Shown here piece by piece: positions 1 through 9,784 of a stretch of 64,000 nucleotides of DNA. The notes beneath the pieces are model-generated. The model was not told the origin of the DNA. It saw nothing but the letters and a program-made list of their open reading frames with translations, and made no database searches. Made by a program: the position numbers and the translations under genes. The DNA lies in NCBI GenBank assembly GCA_900543325.1, contig UQQU01000003.1, positions 13,539-77,538 on the forward strand, read 5' to 3'. The first letter of the stretch is position 1, and every line of letters begins with the position of its first letter. This DNA is from an uncultured Clostridium sp. (lineage in GTDB: Bacteria; Bacillota; Clostridia; Clostridiales; Clostridiaceae).

Positions 1-3000
1 TGTTGTATCAAAAGATATTACTCCATTTTCATCTATGCACTCTTCTATATTAAGATAAATATCTTCTAATGTAATATTATTTCTAACTATTATAGATGAT
101 ACATTTATTGCCTCACCTTGTCTATTAATTGCATTATATTTTACAGTTATTTTATTATCTTGCTTATAAAGGTTTCCTAAAGCTATATTTTGATACATAG
201 CTTGTAAATTAGATAATTTTCTTAGATTCTTAAGTTTAGATAAATCACTTATTTCATTATAATCTAAATTTAATGTTTCTAAATTTTTAGCATATTGTAA
301 TCCTTCTAAATCTTCAATTCCATATCCCATATCATTTAATTCAGTAAGATTGTACATATCTCCTATAGTTATATCATCTGATGATATATTTAATTCTGCC
401 TTAATAGCTTTCTTTAGATATTTATCTGGAATGTTTACTACTTCAGCTAAATCAACACCTTCATTATTTGCAAAATGTAATTTAGCATCTGCCCATGTTG
501 CATGGTCTGAATGATTATTATCTCCACCATCAGTTACAACAAGTTTTAATTCTTTAGCTCCATTAATATCTACTTCAACATATTTTTGTACATCTTTTGA
601 TGTCATTAAACCACTATCAAATTTCTTTTTACCATCAACCCAAACTTCAAAAGTTATAGATCCAACACTTCCATACATTTGTCTATCTACACCAACATAT
701 GAGCTAAAGTATACATAATCTTTATCACTTAAATCATAAATTATCGTTGATGTTGAATGAGCACCTATACCTCTTTCATAAGATACTTCTTGTCCATCTT
801 CACCTGTTAACCTTAAAGTTTTACCACTTGTTGATATATCTTTCTTTGGAGCAGCATAATTATTTTTAGTTGAAGTCCAATCATATTCTGTTAAGTAAGT
901 ATAATCATCCATATCAACTACAGCAACAGTTCTTGTTTTTGTAACTGTATTTCCATCAGAATCTGTTACATTATACGTTAACTCATATTTTCCAGCTTTA
1001 TTGAAATTAATTTCTCCAGATATTTCAATACTAGATGTTAAATCTCCATCTTCAGCATCACTTGCAGAGCACCCTTCTTTTAAGTCTATAGGTTGTCCTA
1101 CTTTTGTAGACACTGATTTTGGAATATTAAGTGTTGGTATTGCATTTAATATTAAGAATTTAGCATCTGCAAAGCTTGCATGGTCTGATGTATTTCCATT
1201 TCCAGCATTATCTGCAACAAGTTTTAATTCTGATACCCCTTCTAATGGAATTCTTACTAATTTAGCTTCATCGTCCCATTTCATTACTCCACTATTATAA
1301 ACTTCTTCACCATCAGCATAAATCTTAAATATTACACTTGAATTATTTTGTTTTGCAATATTTCTATCTACACCAACATAAGTTTCAAAATATTTATAGT
1401 TTCTTCCCTCTAAGTTATAAACTATTTCTGAATTTGCATGAGTTCCAATACCTTTATCAAATACCTTTTCCTCACCATTTATACTTAACTTAATTTTAGA
1501 TCCAACAGATGCTAAATCTTTTCTTACTTGTCCATAATCAGTTCTTGCAGAATCCCAATCAATATTAGATAAATACTCTGAATCACTATAAACTACAATA
1601 GTTTTTTCTGCTGTAGCAATATTTCCATCATTATCAGTTACTGTATATGAAACTTTATATTCACCAGTTTTGTTAGTTGTAAAATCATTTGAATTAACTA
1701 CTATTTTATTAGTTATATCTCCATCTTCTTGGTCACTTGCATTTACATTGGATATCAAATCATATTCACTTCTTAACTTAATATATTCTGTTTCACCTAC
1801 AGTTAAACATGGGAACTTAGCTCTTATAATTTCTTCAGCTCTATTTAAATCCTCTTGGAAAAGTTCACTTGCTGGATGAGTACTAACCTCTTCTCTTAAA
1901 GCATCTAACTTTTCTAAAGTATTATACTTCTCAGTTACCTGACTCTTACTATTATCAGTAAATAGCTCTTTTGCAATCTTATCAGCTAATTCATCTGTTT
2001 TATAGAATGACATTTCGGCTATACTTGCCCAATTTTGATTTGCTTCAATGAATTTAAACTTAACTCTTCTTGCTTCTGTTTTAGTTATATCAATTTCAAT
2101 AACATCATTAACACTTCCATTATATGAACCAGTACCTGCTAATCTAAAATCATCTCCTTCTACTTCAGTAGAAACATAAATTGCAAATTTAGTTGCAAAT
2201 CCCTTTCCACCATTTCTAGCAGCATAGGCAATTTTATCTATTTCATTAACTTCACCTAAATCAAATATAACTTCATTTTGGAATGAAATACCATTTGGAT
2301 TTCCAGTTTCCCAGTGTGTATTTCTGTTGTTATCTATTGCATATCCAATAACACTACTTCCATAGTTTCTACCATTATTAGAAATTGAAACTACTGGTAT
2401 TTTAAATTCTTCATTATATGCTTCTAAATTATTAAATGAACCATACTTTGATTTAGTAGTAGCTAACTCTTCATATACTGTTATATATGAAGTATTTTCA
2501 ACTACATTATTATCACTATCAGTAATTCTATAAACAATCTCAAATCTACCAAGCTTTTCTGTCTCATAATTATTTGAAACTATTTCGATATTTGAAGTTA
2601 AATCTCCATCTTCAACATCCATGGCAGTTATACCTTCATTAAAGTCTACTTCTTCACCTAATTTATAAGTCTTATCTATAACAGTTAAAGAAGGTTTAGC
2701 ATTATTAGTAGTTAACTGCGGATTAGCTATTACTGCATGGTCAGAAGTATTATCATTTCCTCCATCATTAACTTCTATAACAAGTTCTTTAACTCCCTTA
2801 ACAGGAACCTTTATAGCTACCATATTATCTGCATGTTTCATTACATCTGTAGTAGCTACAACCTCACCATCAGCAATAACTTTAAATACTATACTTGAAT
2901 TACTTTGAGATTCTATACTCATATCAACTCCAACTAACGCTTCAAAGTTATCGTAATCTACATTTGATAAATCATAAGTTATTTTACCATTTGCATGTAT

Positions 3001-6000
3001 TCCAAAACCTTTATCAAAAATCTTAATTTCTCCATTTACTCTTCCTTTTATACTACTATTTCTTCTTGGAGTTCCATATTGAGTTGTAACATTTGTCCAA
3101 GCTGTATCTGATAAATAATCATAATCACTTACCACTTCTACATTTACTGTTTTTGTAACAACTACTCCATTATCAGCAATAGTATATTCTAATGGATAAG
3201 TTCCTTTTTCATTTATATTTACTTCTCCATTTATCACTACATTAGAAGTTATATCTTCACCATCATAATTTAATGCTTTAACTAAATCCATTGGATTAAA
3301 TTCTTCTCTTAATTTTATACTTATTGATTCTTGTTGCAGACTTAAAGTGGGAGTTAGAGAATTTACCACTACTGAATCTCCAATATTTAATTTCTTATCA
3401 TAAGGTATAACAGTATAGTTTACAGATTCTCCCACACTTGTTTCTGTATCAATAAAACTATTGGTTGAAGTAAATCCAATTAATTTATTATCTCTAAATA
3501 TTTCATAACCTAACACATCATTTTTATAATCATTATTAACACTAAATGTTAACTTCACTTTTTCATTTTCTTTAAGAACATTAACACTAAATCCTGGATT
3601 ACCATTAAATCCTTCACCTTCATACTCTATATAGTCATAATTAGCATACCAAATCTTTTTATCTGGTTTTGGATATTGATTTAATAATTCTTTTGTCTCA
3701 TCAGAAATCCAGAATCCATGTCTTTCAAAATGCTCAGTTAAATTTAACCCTAAAACTATACTAGAATTTTTAGCTAATTTATCTAACTTATCATTTGCTC
3801 TATTTTCTGAATCTAAAACAATATCATTTTCTCTATATACTCTATTTAATTTACCCCAATATCCTGGATATATCATTTCTAATTGCCAGAAAACTGCTAA
3901 TCTCTCAAAATAGCCATCATTATAATGTTCATTATTATCTGTTGCTATAACATTTTTATATACAATACTTTCAAAAGGTATTCTTTCACTTGGATTATTA
4001 TAATAATAAGAAGTATATTGAGGTATCATATTATTTGTGACTTCAGCTAAAGTTCTTGGTGATATATCAAGTTTATGCCCAATTTCATGGTCAACCCCCC
4101 ATCCACCTACGCTAGTTAACATAGATACCATTACATCACCTTGTACACCTATATGATTATCATAAGCATACATATATCCATATGGTTGAGCTAATCTTAT
4201 ATTTTCTCTGGTATTCTTAATATCATTTTTTTCACTACTTCCATCTATTCCTAAATAGTTAAAAATAAGATTCATATGACTATTATACATATTTATAGTA
4301 TTCATTGGACCAAACTCTTGATTAATATAAGCTTCATATGCTCCTGTTGCAGTTCCTGTAAATACAAGATGATCTGAAACAATCTCTACAACATCAATCA
4401 TCTTTCTATCCATTACATTTGGATTAGCTACTTTATCTTCATCAATTCTAGCCTTATAGTCTTTTAAAAGATCTAAAAACTCCTGTTCATCAGTGTTTTC
4501 ATCCATCATAGGGAATTTTTCACACCCTGATTCAAATCTTATAACTGGTGCTTTACCTTGTTCTTCCTCTGTATAAGGATTTACTATATACACAGGTCCC
4601 CCAGGAGTTACAGAATGATGATACCATCCATCATTTTGAGTAACTGCCGGCACAGTTATTTCATTCTTACCTACATGTAAACTTACTGTTCTTCCCCAAC
4701 TTGCAAAACTTCCTTCTTGTTGAGAGAACATTAATTGTGGTAATGGCTGCCCTGGTTCTGCATCAACATATACTGTTATTGTTTCTCCAGGCCTTGCAAC
4801 TACTCCAGTTGGTTGATTGTTATTACCATACCCAAACTTTAAATTATTTTTTGTATGTGCATTTCTATCTCCATGCTGTTCAACCACTACAGTTTTCACA
4901 GATTGTAGGTTTCCATTTATAATTTCTTTAGCCTGATGTATTTCTTTTAAGTAAATAGGTGCTAACGGATGTTCATTAACCTCATTTTCAAGTTCTCTTA
5001 ATTTTTCAATAGTATTAAACTCTTCTGAAACAGTATCCATTAATCCATTAGTAAATAGATTTTTCATTTTATTAGATACTGAATCCTCTTTATATAATCT
5101 TATATCTGAAATTGACGCCCAATTTTCCCTTGCATTATCAAATACAAATTTTACTCTTTTAGCTTTAGTAGCTTCAAACTGTATTTCTAAAATATCGTTA
5201 GTTACTGTATAGCTTCCTTCAGTTACCTTTTGAAAGTTATCTCCTGAAGCAACTGGTGACACATATATACTAAACTGTTCTGCAAAGCCTTTTCCTCCAA
5301 CTCTAGATTTATATGTTAAACGATTTATTACTTCTGCTTGTTCTAAAGTTAATATAACTTCATTCTTAAATGAATCACTATTTGGATTTCCAGTTTCCCA
5401 ATGAGTATTTGCATCCTCATCTATTGCATACTTAATTGCAGAATTAGAATATTGTCCACCATTGTTACTTATACTTAAATTTTTAACTCTATATACATCA
5501 TCATATTCATTTATATATTCTGTATAAAATGGCTCAAATTTAGATACATTAGCAGTACCACCTTGAACTTTCCCAAACTCTACCAGCTCTTTAGCTGTAT
5601 TTAATTTTTCAATATACTCATCTTCAAACGGATGTCCTTTAGCCTCTTCTATTAAATTATTAATAGCTTCAATTGTACCAAAGACTGGACTAACTTCATT
5701 CATATTTTCATCTACAAATAATCTATCAATTTTTTGATCTAATTCATCTGGCATATATAACCCAAACTCATTGGCTAAAGCCCAATTTTCATATCCCTTT
5801 TTATATACAAATTTTATTCTTCTTACTTCAGTTTCTTTAAACTTTATTTGTAAAGTATTTTTAGTTGTAATGCTTGCAGTTCCTTCAGATATTTTCTCAA
5901 AAGTATCTCCTTCAGATGTTCTAGATCCATATATCTCAAATTCTTGTGCAAATCCTCTAGAAACTAAACTTGTATACATTATTCTATCTATTGTAGTTAA

Positions 6001-7050
6001 CTCATCTAAAGTTATTATTACTTCATTTGTGTGATCAGCTGTATTTTGTTTTCCTGAATGCCAATTTGTATTTACATCTCCATCCATAGCTCTTTCTATA
6101 ACATTAGAAGCATAGTTTCCACCATTAGTTGTTATACTTGTAACTTTTTCTAATGATACCTTGAATAATTCATTATATTTATCCAATCTCTCATCATTAA
6201 AATCTTTAAAATTAGATACTTTAGCTTCTGTAAACTCTAAAGGTTTTCCTTCTAAGATTATTTTAGCATTATTAATCTCTTCCTCTATTTCACTATATAA
6301 AGGATGATTACTTGTTTCTAACTCAAAGGCTTCTAATTTTTCTAACGTATTAAAATCATCACTTAATTCATTTTTAGATTCATTTGTGAATATATTATTC
6401 ATTTTATCCATTATATTATCTTCTTTATAGAACATAAATTCAGACGCACTTGCCCAACCTTGGTTCGCTTTTTTAAACACAAACTTTACTCTCTTAAACT
6501 CAGTTGCATCAAATTTTATTTCTATAACATCTGATCTTGACCCCTTATATTCACCAGTAGTTACTAATTCAAAGTTATCACTATCATCCTTAGATACATA
6601 TATTTCAAATTCTTCTGCGAATCCTTTTCCCCCTGCATCAGGTCTTGCTGCATAAACTATTCTATTTAATGTAGTTACTTCTTTTAAATTAACTATAACC
6701 TCATTAGTAAAATTGGAACTATTAGGCGATCCTGTTTCCCAATGAGTTTCGAAGTTTTCATCTATAGCTTTATCTATAGTACTACTTCCATATTTCCCAC
6801 CATTATTAGTTATAGAATCAATATTAGAATTATCCATTTTAAAAACTTCGTTATAACTTTCTAACAATTTACTACCATATAAGCTAAACTTACTTACAGT
6901 AGCCTCTTTACTTTGATTTTCTTCTACTACTTCATCAGCTTGTATAACATTATTTTGTGTTAATGCCTCTGCAAATACATTAGCGGGTGTCGCTACTAAG
7001 TTTGTTATTGTTGCAGCTAAAATTAGTGTTGATAATTTTCTTTTTAACAT
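1..7050 (-). CDS. Secreted M60-family zinc metalloprotease, multidomain (3' end beyond window)
   Basis: An open frame of 2350 codons runs from an ATG at 7050 (AGGGGG ribosome site upstream) past the window's left edge without a stop. Residues 1-28 form a signal peptide (K/R-rich start, hydrophobic core, VFA-EA cleavage). Then come three discoidin (F5/8 type C) domains at about 55-210, 281-433 and 502-655, separated by helical FIVAR-like linkers. The M60 region is about 717-1110, with zinc motif HEIGH at 988-992 (catalytic E989) and third ligand E1003 in EVTNN. After it I see fibronectin/Ig-like and DUF5011-like modules, a fourth discoidin domain (about 1534-1684), three NPCBM domains (about 1304-1446, 1821-1967, 2048-2192) and leucine-rich-repeat-like sequence from about 2200. 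M60 proteases of gut and pathogenic bacteria cleave mucin-type glycoproteins, and the accessory modules bind glycans. It resembles the clostridial Zmp proteins. Any cell-wall anchor would lie outside the window. Confidence 0.93.
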   Translation of the reverse strand, partial: MLKRKLSTLILAATITNLVATPANVFAEALTQNNVIQADEVVEENQSKEATVSKFSLYGSKLLESYNEVFKMDNSNIDSITNNGGKYGSSTIDKAIDENFETHWETGSPNSSNFTNEVIVNLKEVTTLNRIVYAARPDAGGKGFAEEFEIYVSKDDSDNFELVTTGEYKGSRSDVIEIKFDATEFKRVKFVFKKANQGWASASEFMFYKEDNIMDKMNNIFTNESKNELSDDFNTLEKLEAFELETSNHPLYSEIEEEINNAKIILEGKPLEFTEAKVSNFKDFNDERLDKYNELFKVSLEKVTSITTNGGNYASNVIERAMDGDVNTNWHSGKQNTADHTNEVIITLDELTTIDRIMYTSLVSRGFAQEFEIYGSRTSEGDTFEKISEGTASITTKNTLQIKFKETEVRRIKFVYKKGYENWALANEFGLYMPDELDQKIDRLFVDENMNEVSPVFGTIEAINNLIEEAKGHPFEDEYIEKLNTAKELVEFGKVQGGTANVSKFEPFYTEYINEYDDVYRVKNLSISNNGGQYSNSAIKYAIDEDANTHWETGNPNSDSFKNEVILTLEQAEVINRLTYKSRVGGKGFAEQFSIYVSPVASGDNFQKVTEGSYTVTNDILEIQFEATKAKRVKFVFDNARENWASISDIRLYKEDSVSNKMKNLFTNGLMDTVSEEFNTIEKLRELENEVNEHPLAPIYLKEIHQAKEIINGNLQSVKTVVVEQHGDRNAHTKNNLKFGYGNNNQPTGVVARPGETITVYVDAEPGQPLPQLMFSQQEGSFASWGRTVSLHVGKNEITVPAVTQNDGWYHHSVTPGGPVYIVNPYTEEEQGKAPVIRFESGCEKFPMMDENTDEQEFLDLLKDYKARIDEDKVANPNVMDRKMIDVVEIVSDHLVFTGTATGAYEAYINQEFGPMNTINMYNSHMNLIFNYLGIDGSSEKNDIKNTRENIRLAQPYGYMYAYDNHIGVQGDVMVSMLTSVGGWGVDHEIGHKLDISPRTLAEVTNNMIPQYTSYYYNNPSERIPFESIVYKNVIATDNNEHYNDGYFERLAVFWQLEMIYPGYWGKLNRVYRENDIVLDSENRANDKLDKLAKNSSIVLGLNLTEHFERHGFWISDETKELLNQYPKPDKKIWYANYDYIEYEGEGFNGNPGFSVNVLKENEKVKLTFSVNNDYKNDVLGYEIFRDNKLIGFTSTNSFIDTETSVGESVNYTVIPYDKKLNIGDSVVVNSLTPTLSLQQESISIKLREEFNPMDLVKALNYDGEDITSNVVINGEVNINEKGTYPLEYTIADNGVVVTKTVNVEVVSDYDYLSDTAWTNVTTQYGTPRRNSSIKGRVNGEIKIFDKGFGIHANGKITYDLSNVDYDNFEALVGVDMSIESQSNSSIVFKVIADGEVVATTDVMKHADNMVAIKVPVKGVKELVIEVNDGGNDNTSDHAVIANPQLTTNNAKPSLTVIDKTYKLGEEVDFNEGITAMDVEDGDLTSNIEIVSNNYETEKLGRFEIVYRITDSDNNVVENTSYITVYEELATTKSKYGSFNNLEAYNEEFKIPVVSISNNGRNYGSSVIGYAIDNNRNTHWETGNPNGISFQNEVIFDLGEVNEIDKIAYAARNGGKGFATKFAIYVSTEVEGDDFRLAGTGSYNGSVNDVIEIDITKTEARRVKFKFIEANQNWASIAEMSFYKTDELADKIAKELFTDNSKSQVTEKYNTLEKLDALREEVSTHPASELFQEDLNRAEEIIRAKFPCLTVGETEYIKLRSEYDLISNVNASDQEDGDITNKIVVNSNDFTTNKTGEYKVSYTVTDNDGNIATAEKTIVVYSDSEYLSNIDWDSARTDYGQVRKDLASVGSKIKLSINGEEKVFDKGIGTHANSEIVYNLEGRNYKYFETYVGVDRNIAKQNNSSVIFKIYADGEEVYNSGVMKWDDEAKLVRIPLEGVSELKLVADNAGNGNTSDHASFADAKFLILNAIPTLNIPKSVSTKVGQPIDLKEGCSASDAEDGDLTSSIEISGEINFNKAGKYELTYNVTDSDGNTVTKTRTVAVVDMDDYTYLTEYDWTSTKNNYAAPKKDISTSGKTLRLTGEDGQEVSYERGIGAHSTSTIIYDLSDKDYVYFSSYVGVDRQMYGSVGSITFEVWVDGKKKFDSGLMTSKDVQKYVEVDINGAKELKLVVTDGGDNNHSDHATWADAKLHFANNEGVDLAEVVNIPDKYLKKAIKAELNISSDDITIGDMYNLTELNDMGYGIEDLEGLQYAKNLETLNLDYNEISDLSKLKNLRKLSNLQAMYQNIALGNLYKQDNKITVKYNAINRQGEAINVSSIIVRNNITLEDIYLNIEECIDENGVISFDTT

Positions 7051-7090
7051 TTATTTTCCCCCTGAAATATTCTTTCCCAAGAGATGTACA

Positions 7091-7120
7091 TTAAAAAAAA
7101 GCTACTCCCTAAAGAGTAGC
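7091..7120 (-). terminator. Intrinsic terminator in the leader of the M60 protease gene
   Basis: On the minus strand GCTACT and AGTAGC pair around an eight-base loop and are followed by eight T. It lies about 40 bp before the protease start codon and about 115 nt after the predicted c-di-GMP aptamer. This is the position expected for a transcription-attenuating expression platform. Confidence 0.8.
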
Positions 7121-7517
7121 TAAAAAACATAAATAATAGCATCTATATTTAATTTTCCTCACGGTTGGACCATAATTAAATTAATATATAAAATACTAAT
7201 TTTATTAATAAAAATAAAAATCATAATGTACCCTTTTGGAACTGGCTAATACAGAATTACTTCCTTAGTCCCTATAGCTTTTCATCTTTAAATTTCTTTA
7301 AGTTTGACTATTTAATTTTTTAATAATATTAAATAATTGTTCCTTAATATTATTTTTATAAGATAATTAAAACAAATTACAGGGTAAATTATATATTATT
7401 TTAAACTATTATAGTAAAAAATGTTTTATTTTTCATGTTTTAAATCATAACTTTCTGATGAAAAAAAATTTTTCCCACTAAATTATACTTTTATTCCTTT
7501 CATAACATAGCTTTATG
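7121..7517. other. Intergenic region between MarR gene and protease
   Basis: AT-rich DNA holding the protease leader. Upstream of the aptamer, around 7330-7380 on the minus strand, TTGTTT and AT-rich -10-like sequence could form the promoter, but no clear pair stands out. No ORF or RNA gene was seen beyond the riboswitch and terminator. Confidence 0.5.
7235..7316 (-). promoter_or_regulatory. c-di-GMP-I (GEMM-I) riboswitch aptamer, leader of the M60 protease
   Basis: Read on the minus strand, the segment has the GEMM-I order: GTCAAAC (consensus GGCAAAC), a short stem capped by a GAAA tetraloop, then AAAGCTATAGGGACTAAGG (consensus CAAAGC..GGGNCTAAGG, including the tetraloop-receptor side), a hairpin, and GCCAGTTCC closing the last stem. 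GGGACT pairs with AGTTCC. One core position deviates (GAAAAGC instead of GCAAAGC). In clostridia this class often controls secreted and surface proteins. The reading is from memory of the family consensus. A covariance-model search (Rfam RF01051) would decide. Confidence 0.75.
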
Positions 7518-8183
7518 TTAATTTTCTTTATTAATATCCTGTTTAGACATATGTTTTTTATGTTTACACTTACTATGCCCTCCCATATGTTCACTGTGCT
7601 TATGATTTATCTTCCAAGATTTGATTAATTTTGATAATATAAGTTCTAATTGTTTTTGTTCATCCTCACTTATTGTACTAAATAATTCTTTTGCATTGTT
7701 TTTATGTTCTTTCTCTTTCAATAAAACAGCTTCTTTTCCTTTTTCAGTTATTGAAATCCTTACCTTTCTCTTATCATTTTCATCTTTTTCTCTTGTTATT
7801 AATTCTTTTTCTTCTATTTTGCTTAAAATCTCACTTAAAGATCCAGAACGAATATCAATAATATTTTGTAATTCACTTTGGGTCATTGTTCCTTCTTCTA
7901 AAAGTACTTTTAATATACGTCCTCTTCCATGATGACCACAATGCTTACTATTTAATATCATTCCACATTTCCCCAACATTATCATAAGACGATCTTCTTG
8001 AGGCAAATTCTTAAACTCTTCACGCTTTTTTGCTTGTTCCCTTAATTCAACTATTTTTTCTTCTGTAATTTCACCTTCATTTAATAATCTTACAAATTTT
8101 TTTCCTCTACAGCATTGAGTTTCATTTATACTACATCCCTTTCCACATAGTGGACATTGTTCATATTTAATTTCATTATTCAT
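7518..8183 (-). CDS. MarR-family regulator with Cys-rich N-terminus and His-rich tail
   Basis: 221 aa. The central part (about 75-185) is a MarR winged helix: SELQNIIDIRSGSLSEILSKIE as recognition region and a basic wing near DENDKRKVRIS. It is preceded by CPLCGKGC...QCC near residues 10-25 and by KHCGHHGRGRIL just before the helix-turn-helix. The C-terminus (about 190-217) is rich in His, Cys and Lys. Cys/His clusters flanking a MarR domain suggest metal binding or redox sensing, which is an inference. GGGAG precedes the start. No efflux pump or other obvious target adjoins it, and two matching operator-like arms around its own promoter suggest autoregulation. Confidence 0.85.
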   Translation of the reverse strand: MNNEIKYEQCPLCGKGCSINETQCCRGKKFVRLLNEGEITEEKIVELREQAKKREEFKNLPQEDRLMIMLGKCGMILNSKHCGHHGRGRILKVLLEEGTMTQSELQNIIDIRSGSLSEILSKIEEKELITREKDENDKRKVRISITEKGKEAVLLKEKEHKNNAKELFSTISEDEQKQLELILSKLIKSWKINHKHSEHMGGHSKCKHKKHMSKQDINKEN

Positions 8184-8207
8184 ATCTATTTACTCCCTTT
8201 TTATTTT

Positions 8208-8268
8208 AGTTAGGCACCTTGTTACTACATTGTACACCATCTTCCGTTTTTTATAAAGGTACCTAACT
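8208..8268 (-). promoter_or_regulatory. Promoter of the MarR gene with two operator-like arms
   Basis: AGTTAGGCACCTT at 8208-8220 and AAGGTACCTAACT at 8256-8268 are inverted copies with one mismatch, and each contains a near-palindromic AGGTACCT core. Between them, on the minus strand, lies TACAAT (8231-8236 region) as a -10. One arm covers the -35 region and the other the start of the transcript, 25-85 bp from the gene. This fits autorepression by a MarR dimer. Confidence 0.55.
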
Positions 8269-8276
8269 AATTAATT

Positions 8277-8319
8277 GTAAAAAAAGAAGAAAATGCTTTT
8301 ACACACTTCCTTCTTTTAC
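8277..8319 (-). terminator. Terminator after scrA
   Basis: On the minus strand GTAAAAGAAG pairs with CTTCTTTTTTTAC across a loop, ending in a T run, about 20 bp after the scrA stop. The stem is AT-rich and so weak, but it is correctly placed. Confidence 0.55.
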
Positions 8320-8338
8320 ATATATACTAAATTTATGA

Positions 8339-9718
8339 TTAAGCCTCTTCTTTTATTCCCATTATCCAAGTAGCTATAAATGCTACAGCTCCTGCAATAG
8401 CTAATCCAATACAGTAATTAATCATTGTATCTGATGTTGTAATTGCTATAGCTGGTAAAGCTGTTACACCAACTGCTGTCATTTTAACATGTGTAAGTAC
8501 TACATAAGCACCAGCTGCAGCACCACCAATAGCCGCTCCAATAAATGGCTTTCTATATCTTAAGTTAACTCCAAATATTGCAGCTTCAGTTATACCCATT
8601 GTACAACTTATTGCTGCTGGTAAAGATATAGCTTTCATCTTCTTATTTTTAGTCTTGAAGTATACGGCTAAAGCTGCTCCACCTTGTGCAAAGTTAGCCA
8701 CTGCCCAAATTGGAAGTAAAGTATTAAATCCAGTTGAAGCAATAAGTCCTAATTCAATTGCATGGAAGCTGTGATGTATACCTGAAATAACTATAGCTGA
8801 ATATAATCCGCCAAAGATTATACCTGCAAATATACCAAAATGATTTAATGCATATTGTAAGAATACACTTATTCCATCTCCAATCCAGTTAGCAAATGGT
8901 CCAACAACTACTAAAGCTAAGAATCCTGTTGCTAATACTGTTAATAATGGAGTTAATAATATATCTAACATGTTAGGAACAATCTTTCTAACATTTCTTT
9001 CTATTATAGACATTAAGAATATAACAAATAATATTGGTAATACTGTTCCTTGGTATCCTTTTAAAGGCATATCTATAATTCCAAATACAGACATTGTTTG
9101 AGCTACGGCACCTGATTGTTGTTCCCAAGCATTCATTAAACCTGGATGAATCATTATACCACCAACAGTTGCTGCTAAGTAAGGATTACATTTAAATACT
9201 TTTGCTGCACTAATAGCAACTAATATTGGTAAGAAGTTAAATGCTGCACTACTAAATAAATCTAATAGTGTCCACCACCATGTTCCTGAAGCATCTAGCC
9301 CAAATTTAGACAGTAATCCCATCATACCCATTAATAATCCTGAAGCAACGATTGCTGGAATTATCGGTACAAATATATCTGATAATAATTTAGCTAATTT
9401 TTGAATTGGATTTAACTTTTCTGCACCAGAATCCTTAACATCTTGAGTGCTCATTTCAGTTATTCCACAAATTTTAATTAATTCTGCATATACTTTATTA
9501 ACAGTTCCTTGTCCAATAATAACTTGGAATTGTCCGCCATTAACAAATGCACCTTTAACTATATCTAATTTTTCTAACTCTTCTTTGTTAGCTAAGCTTT
9601 GATCTTTTAATACCATTCTTAATCTTGTCGCACAGTGAGCTGCACTTGCAACGTTTTCTTCGCCACCGATATATTTTAATATATCTTGAGCAGCATCATA
9701 ATACTTGTTAGACCCCAT
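8339..9718 (-). CDS. scrA: PTS sucrose-type permease, EIIBC
   Basis: 459 aa membrane protein. EIIB is N-terminal with the phosphorylation cysteine in AAHCATRLR (Cys29). EIIC follows from about residue 105 with some ten membrane segments. The GIHHSFHAIE motif is sucrose (ScrA) rather than trehalose type. There is no EIIA domain, so phosphate must come from another EIIA(Glc)-type protein. It would import sucrose as sucrose-6-phosphate. A ScrR-like regulator lies next upstream on the same strand, but the usual sucrose-6-phosphate hydrolase and fructokinase are not in this window. A related beta-glucoside or trehalose substrate is less likely but possible. Confidence 0.85.
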   Translation of the reverse strand: MGSNKYYDAAQDILKYIGGEENVASAAHCATRLRMVLKDQSLANKEELEKLDIVKGAFVNGGQFQVIIGQGTVNKVYAELIKICGITEMSTQDVKDSGAEKLNPIQKLAKLLSDIFVPIIPAIVASGLLMGMMGLLSKFGLDASGTWWWTLLDLFSSAAFNFLPILVAISAAKVFKCNPYLAATVGGIMIHPGLMNAWEQQSGAVAQTMSVFGIIDMPLKGYQGTVLPILFVIFLMSIIERNVRKIVPNMLDILLTPLLTVLATGFLALVVVGPFANWIGDGISVFLQYALNHFGIFAGIIFGGLYSAIVISGIHHSFHAIELGLIASTGFNTLLPIWAVANFAQGGAALAVYFKTKNKKMKAISLPAAISCTMGITEAAIFGVNLRYRKPFIGAAIGGAAAGAYVVLTHVKMTAVGVTALPAIAITTSDTMINYCIGLAIAGAVAFIATWIMGIKEEA

Positions 9719-9784
9719 TTTTAAATCCTCCTAAATATTTTTATAATCTTATAATTGCCCTGTATTAAAGGTCTTATTTATACC

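Noticed and set aside
1001..6034. Several open frames on the plus strand across the protease gene
   Set aside because: They are antisense to conserved domains, lack ribosome sites and show no protein-like features.
7101..7175. T-box or yybP-ykoY motif in the protease leader (GGTCCAACCGTG, GGGAGTAGC)
   Set aside because: The T-box match lacks the tRNA-pairing GG, and GGGAGTAGC is simply one arm of the terminator. The c-di-GMP-I aptamer upstream explains the leader better.
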